Below, in pieces: positions 58,023 to 64,000 of a stretch of DNA of 64,000 nucleotides. Each line of letters opens with the position of its first letter. Position 1 is the first letter of the stretch. Source of the DNA: Myxococcus sp. RHSTA-1-4 (lineage in GTDB: Bacteria; Myxococcota; Myxococcia; Myxococcales; Myxococcaceae); assembly GCF_020037125.1 (NCBI RefSeq), contig NZ_JAIQDG010000036.1:49569-113568 (forward strand). Reading direction: 5' to 3'. The notes under the pieces were generated by a model. It was not told where the DNA came from and searched no databases. It was given only the letters and a program-made list of their open reading frames with translations. The translations under genes were made by a program, and so were the position numbers.

Positions 58023-58558
58023 CGACAGCGGACCGGTTGACCGGGGAGGCGCGTCAGAGGGCGCTTGACGCACTGAGCGGCGATGACCGACGGTCTGTCG
58101 TCAAGCACTCTTGTCTTCTTGCGTCCGAGAGTGAATTGGCAGTGCCCCTGCTGAGGAAGCTGAGGACCGAGTCCCGAGCGATGAATCGCCAGGCGATTCT
58201 GTACGCACTCAGCTGGCAGGACGACGTTCGTGCCTGGTGGCCTCTGGTCAAGGTGCTTGCTGATGTCAACGAAGCTCCGGCCGTTCGAGGGCAGGCCGCG
58301 GAGGGCATTGGCTATCTATTCGCTCGAAAGAGAAAGAACAGGCTGGGATACACCGTTGCCATGGAGGTGTTGCTGTGGGCGCTCGGTGATCCGTCGCCCG
58401 AGGTGCGATACTACGCAATCTTCGCCCTCGGCGCTTCGCGAGACCCTTCGATTATTCCAGCTCTCCAGAAGATGTTGAAGGATCCTGGCCGGTCAGACGC
58501 GATTGTGGGGACAATTGGCGATGAGGCGCGCAGTGCCATTGATTGGATTCTGCGTTGA
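58019..58558 (+). CDS. HEAT-repeat protein, possible immunity partner
   Basis: TTG 58019 overlaps the preceding stop; no in-frame ATG exists before residue 55. 179 residues, helical, with HEAT/PBS-lyase-like repeats: NRQAILYALSWQDDVRAWWPLVKVLAD, VRGQAAEGIGYLFARKR and PSPEVRYYAIFALGASRDPSIIPALQKML. The second and third repeats are textbook HEAT_2. Small HEAT proteins next to toxin tips often serve as immunity proteins, which is an inference from position here. Confidence 0.72.
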   Translation: MTTADRLTGEARQRALDALSGDDRRSVVKHSCLLASESELAVPLLRKLRTESRAMNRQAILYALSWQDDVRAWWPLVKVLADVNEAPAVRGQAAEGIGYLFARKRKNRLGYTVAMEVLLWALGDPSPEVRYYAIFALGASRDPSIIPALQKMLKDPGRSDAIVGTIGDEARSAIDWILR

Positions 58559-58678
58559 GGGGGGCTGGCTCGTGTTGACGCGCACGCCTGCTGATGGGCG
58601 AGCAAACCGGCTGGTTGATGGGCATCCGTCAGGAGCATGCGAGCCGTCAGCGGGCGTGATGCCCATCGAGCCCGGCTC

Positions 58679-58711
58679 CGGGACGCCACCCTGGCCGATG
58701 ATGGCGTCCCG
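58679..58711. repeat. perfect 10-bp inverted repeat next to ISL3 remnant
   Basis: CGGGACGCCA (58679-58688) and TGGCGTCCCG (58702-58711) with a 13-base loop. It may be a terminator of the HEAT gene or a leftover end structure of the adjacent transposon remnant. Confidence 0.45.
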
Positions 58712-58792
58712 AGGCCGAATGGCTACGCGGGGAGCTGCGCGCGCTCAATCACGCCGCGGACGAGCTCGCCGTCGACGAGCTTGCGCTTGAGC

Positions 58793-59314
58793 ATGACGTC
58801 CGACGCCGTCGATGCCGTGCGACGTGCCGAAGTCCGCGGCGCTACCGACGACGAGGCCCGCAAGCCGCTCAAAGGGACGCGGTGGGCGCTGCTCAAGAAC
58901 CCGTGGAACCTCAATGCGACCGAGACTCGGAAGCTCGAGGACCTCGAGCGCGCCAATCGCCGCATCTTCCGGGCCAACCTGCTCAAAGAGAAGCTGGCCG
59001 AAATCCTCAGCCGCCGGCAGCCAGGTGTCGCAGCCTCGGAGCTGGCTCGCTGGACTCAATGGGTGGCCCGCAGCAGGCTCAAGTCCTTCGTAAAGCTCGC
59101 GCGCACCATCAAGCAGTTCTCCGCCGGCACTATCGCCTGCGTGCGCACTGGGCTGAGCAACGGCCCCTCCGAAGGCCTCAAAAACAAGACACGACTCATC
59201 ACCCGCCGCGCGTACGGTTTTCACTCCGCCCCCGCGCTCTTCGCGATGATCTTCCTCTGCTGCGGCGGAATCGCGCTCTCGCCTCCGCTCCCGTTACCCA
59301 CAGGAAGTCCATGA
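58793..59314 (+). pseudogene. ISL3-family transposase, 3' remnant
   Basis: About 173 codons of the C-terminal part survive. LLKNPWNLNATETRKLEDLE, RLKSFVKLARTIKQF and CVRTGLSNGPSEGLKNKTR followed by ITRRAYGF match the DDE_Tnp_ISL3 catalytic end, including the acidic Glu in SNGPSEGLKNKTR. The N-terminal HTH and the first catalytic residues are absent, so it cannot be active. No terminal repeats are found. Confidence 0.8.
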
Positions 59315-59847
59315 GGTCCTTGGAAATGAGGACGGCTCGCCGTAGATTTCGTCTGCTCGCTATGACGGTGGCAGTTGCAGGTCTCGTTGTGTCGGGTGTT
59401 GTCGCGCTTTCGATGTTCGCCTGGCAGGCGAAGAGAATCGATCGACGCTACTCCCATGGACACCAGCCACATGCCGAAGGGATGGGCTTCGGTGAGTGGC
59501 TCCCTTCCTTTGTGCCCGCCAATGCGATGGACATTGTGCAGCGACACCATCTGGATTGGGATGTGGTTCATGGAGTCTTTATTGTCCCCTCCAAAGAAGT
59601 GCCCTCACTTGTAGACGAGCTTGATTCGATTCAAGGTGAATGCGTGCTTTCGCTTCCGGTAGACACAATTGGAGAATTTCCGCTCAAGGAGCGAGAAGTG
59701 ACGTGTGCCCGGCTACGGACTCTGGGCTTCTCCGTGTTTCGGGTTGCTCCGACGTTGGGCGGAGTGGCGACCAACAAGTGGGGCTATATCGTGCTTGTTG
59801 ATGAGCGAAGCGGCGCGGTTCTCTATTGGTCCGACTTCTTCCGATGA
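59311..59847 (+). CDS. membrane-anchored hypothetical protein
   Basis: ATG 59311 overlaps the transposase remnant stop (ATGA); ATG 59326 is the other option. 178 residues: one N-terminal helix (LLAMTVAVAGLVVSGVVALSM, about 15-36), then a periplasmic domain with GEWLPSFVPANAMDIVQRHH, FIVPSKEVPSLVDELDSIQG and a final IVLVDERSGAVLYWSDFFR. No family recognised. Low-GC codon use relative to the core genes. The position among small cassettes is consistent with an immunity role, unproven. Confidence 0.65.
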   Translation: MRSLEMRTARRRFRLLAMTVAVAGLVVSGVVALSMFAWQAKRIDRRYSHGHQPHAEGMGFGEWLPSFVPANAMDIVQRHHLDWDVVHGVFIVPSKEVPSLVDELDSIQGECVLSLPVDTIGEFPLKEREVTCARLRTLGFSVFRVAPTLGGVATNKWGYIVLVDERSGAVLYWSDFFR

Positions 59848-59854
59848 TGCATTC

Positions 59855-59887
59855 GTAGTTCTCTTGTAATCGGGAAAAGGGAACTAC
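59855..59887 (+). terminator. weak hairpin after 59311-59847
   Basis: GTAGTTC (59855-59861) and GAACTAC (59881-59887) form a 7-bp stem with a 19-base loop, 8 bases after the stop codon. No T-run. Confidence 0.3.
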
Positions 59888-59927
59888 ACGTTCCGGAGGC
59901 GGGCGCGGATCCCGTTGGATCAGAACC

Positions 59928-61190
59928 CTGAGGCATCCCCTCATATGACACCGAAGGCTTCGCGAAAAACCGGTTGCTCTCGAACGAGTTGGCCGAAGAG
60001 TTCCATCAGAGGTTGCAACCGGGCCTCGGGCATCATGGGCAGAGCCTGATAGTAGAAGCAGCCTTGGCGGAAGAGGGAGTAGGAGCGTTTTTTGACCGTG
60101 TTGGCTTTGAGGTAGCGCTCCATGCCCAGTCGCTCACCGGCCTCCCCCAGCAACGTCAGCAGCGCCAACGCCAGCGCCAGCGCACACACCAGCAGCAACC
60201 GGTCGCGCCGCTCCGGTTCGGTAATGCTCATGGCGGACAAGCCCATACCGAAACGCAAGTCCTTGATGTCACGGAAGCTCTCCTCGGTGCGGAAACGGCG
60301 GCTGTAGAGCGCCACCACCTGGGAGGCGCTCGCCGCGCTCAAGCTGGTGGCCAGACACCAGGGCTCCTTCATGCCCTTCTTCTTCACGAGCACCACCGCG
60401 CCCACGGGCGCCTCGTCGTCGGTGACGCGCGCCGCCTTCAGACGGACGGCTCGGCCCGAGGCGGGCACCCACTCGGCTGCCGGGCGTCGTTCTCCGCGGG
60501 CCGTGGTGACCGTGATGCACTGGCGGAAGCGGATGACGTACTCGAAGCCCAACGGCCCCAGCAGGGCGTAGAGCTTCTGGTCTGCGAAGCCCCGGTCGGC
60601 CAGAATCGTCACCTTCACCTCGGGTGCGATGAGCTCGCGAAGGCGCAAGAGGACGGAGTCCTCCACTTCATTGCGCAGCCCCTTGAGGGCGGACTTCTGC
60701 ACCGTCAGCCACACCAGGGGCGTCGAGCGGCCATGTCGCGTCTTGAGCGCGGCCACCAGCGTCGTCTGGTCGTCGGCCTCGAAGTCCGTCCAGTCCAGCG
60801 ACACCACGGCCTCGGTGCGCTGCCCCAGCACGTAGGGCACCCATAGGGCGAGCAGGTGCCAGACGTCGATGCCCGTGTTGGACAGCAGCCGGTCGACCTG
60901 CTTCACCCCATGCTTGCCCTGGGTGCCACGGGCCAGCGCCAGCGCCCGGCCGATGGCGTACACCGACAGGCTGGCCGCATGGACCGCGCCCAGCGTCGCC
61001 AGCGACAGCGACAAAACCCTCTTGGCATGCAGATCTTCCCCGAAAAGCCCGTCGAGGAAGGCGTGCACCTTCTTTTCGTTGATGGGGGAGGTTCTCACCC
61101 AGTACGTAGTGTCGAGGGGGCCCTACTCCTCGCACGAGCCAGCCGACCTGCCGCTTCCTCATCAGCTTGCTAAATGAGGGGATGCCTCAG
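59928..61190. mobile_element. complete IS4-type insertion sequence
   Basis: 1263 bp, bounded by perfect 17-bp inverted repeats: CTGAGGCATCCCCTCAT (59928-59944) and ATGAGGGGATGCCTCAG (61174-61190). It contains a single minus-strand transposase whose stop codon lies inside the left repeat. No target-site duplication is visible (left flank CAGAACC, right flank CGCCTTG). Its right end is 8 bases from the truncated rhs ORF. Confidence 0.9.
59941..61098 (-). CDS. IS4-family transposase
   Basis: 385 residues, intact. DDE catalytic residues appear in VVSLDWTDFE (first Asp), VTILADRGFAD (second Asp) and the Y-(2)-R-(3)-E-(6)-K signature YSRRFRTEESFRDIK, which is diagnostic of the IS4 family. A helical N-terminal DNA-binding part precedes (VKQVDRLLSNTGIDV). 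Full length, no frameshift, so the element may be functional. Confidence 0.93.
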   Translation of the reverse strand: MRTSPINEKKVHAFLDGLFGEDLHAKRVLSLSLATLGAVHAASLSVYAIGRALALARGTQGKHGVKQVDRLLSNTGIDVWHLLALWVPYVLGQRTEAVVSLDWTDFEADDQTTLVAALKTRHGRSTPLVWLTVQKSALKGLRNEVEDSVLLRLRELIAPEVKVTILADRGFADQKLYALLGPLGFEYVIRFRQCITVTTARGERRPAAEWVPASGRAVRLKAARVTDDEAPVGAVVLVKKKGMKEPWCLATSLSAASASQVVALYSRRFRTEESFRDIKDLRFGMGLSAMSITEPERRDRLLLVCALALALALLTLLGEAGERLGMERYLKANTVKKRSYSLFRQGCFYYQALPMMPEARLQPLMELFGQLVREQPVFREAFGVI

Positions 61191-61198
61191 CGCCTTGG

Positions 61199-61945
61199 GT
61201 GAAGCCGTCGGCAGGGAAGGCGATGCTGGAGTTCACGGCCAACAGCGCCAACTGCTGCCCCACGCCGGAAGGTGGACTTGCGTGCAGCACTGCCACCTGC
61301 GCCCAGTATCCGAACTATCCCTACGGGGGCGTAGCGATGGTGGCCTACGAGTACCAGCGCTACCAGACGGGCGCACAGCCCTTCTGGACGCCGCTGCGAT
61401 TCCCGGGGCAGTACCACGATACGGAGACCGACCTGTTCGAGAACTGGAACCGGTACTATGACCCTGGCATCGGGCGGTACCTGCAGCCGGAGCCGATGTT
61501 AAAGGAGCCAGAGTGGGTGAAGGGGCAGGCATTCCGTGGGTTTACGGCGCCTGCGTATGCGTATGCGAACAACAACCCGTTGCACTTCGTGGATCCAGAC
61601 GGCAATAACATTCTAGTTATCCCGTTGCCGCAAGCTCCTGTCCTGCCTCCGGGTGCCACGGTTTCGGACGCGCTGCTATGTACATTCGCGCCGTGGCTCT
61701 GTAACTTTGAACCACCTCCTCGACCGCAGGGAGCTTGTCCGGACCCGGAACAACCGTGGGTCCGGAAGCAGACATGTACTGCCGCGTGTCCTGTTATCGT
61801 TTTTGACCCTCAGCCGGGAATCGCTTACCCTGCCTGGACCAATGGCACGGGCGGAACGTGTCATGAGGCTGAACGTGAAGCGCGTCAAAAAACACCAAGA
61901 GGAAGTCGTACTAGGCACTGTCAATGCGACTGTGCAGCTAGGTGA
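61199..61945 (+). CDS. truncated Rhs protein: core end plus C-terminal tip
   Basis: A GTG at 61199 is merely the first start after the IS end; an in-frame stop lies within the IS repeat. 248 residues. The Rhs-associated core is clear: PLRFPGQYHDTETDLFENWN, RYYDPGIGRYLQPEPM and APAYAYANNNPLHFVDPDG, ending near residue 140. The variable tip (about 140-248) is Pro/Cys-rich, with CTAACPVIVFDPQPG, then GTCHEAEREARQKTP and a terminal RHCQCDCAAR. Rhs proteins carry toxic tips for contact-dependent killing; here the long YD-repeat shell is missing, so the protein is probably not deliverable as is. It is followed directly by a small immunity-like ORF. Confidence 0.8.
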   Translation: MKPSAGKAMLEFTANSANCCPTPEGGLACSTATCAQYPNYPYGGVAMVAYEYQRYQTGAQPFWTPLRFPGQYHDTETDLFENWNRYYDPGIGRYLQPEPMLKEPEWVKGQAFRGFTAPAYAYANNNPLHFVDPDGNNILVIPLPQAPVLPPGATVSDALLCTFAPWLCNFEPPPRPQGACPDPEQPWVRKQTCTAACPVIVFDPQPGIAYPAWTNGTGGTCHEAEREARQKTPRGSRTRHCQCDCAAR

Positions 61946-62187
61946 GTGAGATGGCTGCTTGGCGCATAGGGGACTCGGTTCGGGTAGTGAAAATGCCTAG
62001 CTGGCTTGGGCAATTGCCGGAGAATAGTCAGCGCCTCTTCGTGGAGTGCATTGGCAAGGTCTTCACGGTCGAAGAGATCGAGGGTGATGGCGCTCTCGTT
62101 CTCGATGTCTCTGGTGTCGGGACTCCCCTGCTCGGGGGTACACGCCATATCATCATGGTGGATCCCACCGACGTTGAAGCCGGATAG
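61942..62187 (+). CDS. small SH3-like protein, probable Rhs-tip immunity
   Basis: GTG 61942 overlaps the rhs stop (GTGA); ATG 61951 (MAAWRIGDSVRVVKMPSWLG) is equally likely and is 5 bases past that stop. 78-81 residues, beta-rich: GDSVRVVKMP, CIGKVFTVEEIEGDGALVLDV and TRHIIMVDPTDVE look like an SH3/KOW-like barrel. No named family recognised. Immunity role follows from the position directly after an Rhs tip. Confidence 0.65.
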   Translation: MSEMAAWRIGDSVRVVKMPSWLGQLPENSQRLFVECIGKVFTVEEIEGDGALVLDVSGVGTPLLGGTRHIIMVDPTDVEAG

Positions 62188-62269
62188 CTACATTGGAAGG
62201 TCGGCCATGCTGTTCTTCCAGCGCCTGAGTCGCTCGCTTCATTTCAACAGGCTCTCATTCACGCCTCGG

Positions 62270-63928
62270 CTAACCCGGATCGGTCACACCGGGCAGGGAC
62301 ATAGGGCTGGTGTCGTAGCATAGCCCGCCGGGGCCCTCGCGCCTTGCTTGGTGTCGGTTCTGATTTCAGCAACGGGCAAAGCTCGGCCCTCTCCCGCCGG
62401 AGTTGGGCCCGCGCGAGGTTGTCAAAGAGCCGCGGGCGTCAGGAGGGAGCGGGCAGCGTGCGCAGTTGCTCCGCGATGCGCGCGAAGAGGTCTTTCACCG
62501 GGGCTGCGGCACTGAGGGAGAGGACGACGCGGCGCACGCTCACGCGGACGAGGGCGGCCACCTTCAGCAGCTTCAGCCGGAGGGTCCCCGCCTGAGCCCG
62601 TTCGAGCTCCGTGCCTTTCAGTCCGAAGTGCCGCAGCAGGTTGAGCAGCACGTAGGCGACGGAGGCGAACCAGAGACGCAGCTGGTTGGTCCGCATCGTG
62701 TGGGCGCTGGTCCGGTCCGCGAAGAGGCCCAGCTGCTGCTCCTTGATGCGGTTCTCCATGTCGCCTCGGGCGCAGTAGAGTTCTTCGTAGAGCGCCTGGG
62801 CGGGGTGCTGCTGCTCGCACAGGGACGTCACCACGAAGCGCGGGTTGTGCTTGTCGCCCAGCCACTCGGCCTTGGCCACCACGCGCCGCTCCCGCGTCCA
62901 GGAGTCCAGTGTCCGGTAGCGCAGCTCGCGGAAGGCACGTGTCGGCGCGCCATCACGCTCCTGCTGCGACACCGCCCGCACCAGCTCCAGGTCCGCCGCT
63001 ATCATCCCCTCCAGCCGCTTGTTGCGGGCCAGGCCGAAGACGTAGTCGACGCCGTTGTCCTCGCACCAGGCCATGAGGTCATCTCTGGCGAAGCCCGAGT
63101 CGGCGCGCACCAGAATGCGCGTGCCCGGCCAGCGCTCGCGCAGGCGGGCCACCAGGCGCTGCACCTCTTCCAGCGCGCCCGCGGCCGCGTCGATGTCCGA
63201 GGTGCGCAGCTTCGCGCTCAGCAGGAAATCGCCCGCGAAGATGTAGAGCGGGAGGTAGCAGTAGTTGCCGTAGTAGCCGTGGAAGAAGCGACCTTCCTGG
63301 GTGCCGTGGATGGGGTCGTCGGTGGCGTCCAGGTCCAGCACCACCTCGCGCGGCGGGCGAGGGTGCGCGTCGAGGAAGGCGTCGACGAAGAAGGACTCCA
63401 CCGCCTGCGAGTCATAGACGACCTTGCGGTAGCGCGCCTCGGCGGTGGCATCCGCCGGCGTCAGCTCCAGCCGGTTGAGCGTGCTGGGGCTGGCAAGCCG
63501 CTGCGTCGGCTCCGCCTTGCCCACCACCGCCGAGAGCAACGGGTCCTGGCGCAGCGTGGCATGGTCCACCAGGTCCTCGTAGCCGCAGGCGATGCCGAAG
63601 ACGCGCTGGCGCACCACAACTCCTCCACCGTGTGGTGGATGAGGTCCGGGGCGCGAAGGTCCCGGAAGCAGGCCGCGAACTTCCGCATCAGCCCGAACCG
63701 CCGGTCGACCCGGTGCAGCAGCACCAGTCCGCCGTCCGAGGAGATGTGGTCCGCATCGAACGCGGCCACCAGTTTCCGCTGACCGACCCTCTCGAACTCA
63801 AGCTGCTTCGGGGTACACTCTGTTTTCACCGCGTGGGTCCTCCCGCATCGCTGAAGTGCCTAGGAACACTCCAGTTTTCGGTCGGTCCCCACGCGGTGTT
63901 CCCTCTCCCCGTGATCAATCCGGGCTAG
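62270..63928. mobile_element. IS1380-type element
   Basis: About 1.66 kb, the usual family size. Left end CTAACCCGGATCGGTC (62270); right end, read inward on the minus strand, CTAGCCCGGATTGATC (63928): imperfect inverted repeats with a CTAR edge. It carries a frameshifted transposase. The sequence immediately right of it repeats the left-end 74 bp, showing a second copy in the same orientation. Confidence 0.7.
62439..63829 (-). pseudogene. IS1380-family transposase, broken by a 2-bp insertion
   Basis: GTG 63829 opens MKTECTPKQLEFERVGQRK..., the normal family N-terminus, through to DLIHHTVEEL. The frame then shifts; the rest of the protein (VRQRVFGIACGYEDLVDHAT, VVLDLDATDDPIHGTQEG with catalytic Asp, RILVRADSGFARDDLM, and CARGDMENRIKEQQLGL with Glu) continues in another frame. 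Removing two bases at 63615-63616 restores a continuous reading of about 463 residues, the usual length. Confidence 0.88.
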
Positions 63929-64000
63929 CCCGAATCGGTCACACCGGGCACGGACATAGGGCTGGTGTCGTAGCGTAGCCAGCAGGGGCCCTCGCGCCCT
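63925..64000. mobile_element. start of a second IS1380-type copy (partial)
   Basis: 63925-63998 matches 62270-62343 with about eight differences in 74 bases and is in the same orientation. The two elements share or abut at CTAG (63925-63928). The rest lies beyond the window. Confidence 0.7.

Noticed and set aside
59911..59927. Target-site duplication of the IS4-type element
   Set aside because: Flanking bases on the left (GATCAGAACC) and right (CGCCTTGGGT) do not match.
62188..62269. Small gene between the Rhs immunity ORF and the IS1380-type element
   Set aside because: Only short frames without start signals or protein-like composition.

Overview
The window is chromosomal DNA of a very high-GC, GC-codon-biased bacterium, almost certainly a myxobacterium of the Myxococcus/Corallococcus/Archangium group (Myxococcota, Cystobacterineae). 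Evidence: a TIGR02265/DUF2378 paralogue (16570-17157), a TIGR02266-type PilZ domain (in 49552-52587), many large lipoproteins, outer-membrane barrels and TPR proteins, and Pro/Ala-rich MJ0042 zinc-ribbon proteins. I saw no rRNA, tRNA or CRISPR array. Assignments come from reading motifs by eye; no database search was run.

Layout. 1-3143: U32 peptidase (partial, with a 48-bp tandem repeat) diverging from a 2,4-dienoyl-CoA-reductase-like SDR. 3315-11222: a 1928-residue Ig/lamin-tail lipoprotein, a strong terminator, then an M3 oligopeptidase. 11229-13461: lipase plus its dedicated foldase (lip-lif), preceded by an intergenic region rich in inverted repeats. 13918-17157: glycogen phosphorylase and a DUF2378 protein. 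17174-24363 (all minus): the stress trio prkA-yeaH-spoVR followed by an M23 peptidase and a methyltransferase. 24704-28526: ABC exporter pair, GT39-like membrane protein, RuvX. 28732-30825: a secreted protein with two HrpF/NopX-like modules plus a SycD/LcrH-like TPR chaperone. 30950-33367: Ste24-like M48 protease and a TPR lipoprotein. 33567-37574: paired ArsA/GET3-like ATPases, a phasin-like protein, a ParA-like ATPase and a PhaR-like regulator. 37744-49422: MJ0042 protein, HEAT-like protein, TatA/E, GDPD, barrels, a very long C-terminal processing protease, an EI24-like protein and glutamate-cysteine ligase. 49552-55939: a translationally coupled operon alaS - lipoprotein - PilZ/Hsp70 fusion.

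From about 56000 to the right edge the window becomes an accessory region. GC and codon bias fall, genes are short and overlapping, and there are three kinds of transposase: an ISL3 remnant, an intact IS4-type element with perfect 17-bp ends, and an IS1380-type element with a 2-bp frameshift followed directly by the start of a second copy. Among them lie a truncated Rhs core with a C-terminal tip and several small ORF pairs joined by 4-base overlaps, an arrangement typical of orphan toxin-tip/immunity cassettes.

The most interesting points are the HrpF-like protein/SycD pair with no type III apparatus nearby, the PilZ-linker-Hsp70 protein coupled to alaS, the ArsA/phasin/ParA/PhaR neighbourhood, the dense palindromes upstream of the lipase, and the shared Cys-rich RHCxC tip in two unrelated orphan toxin candidates.
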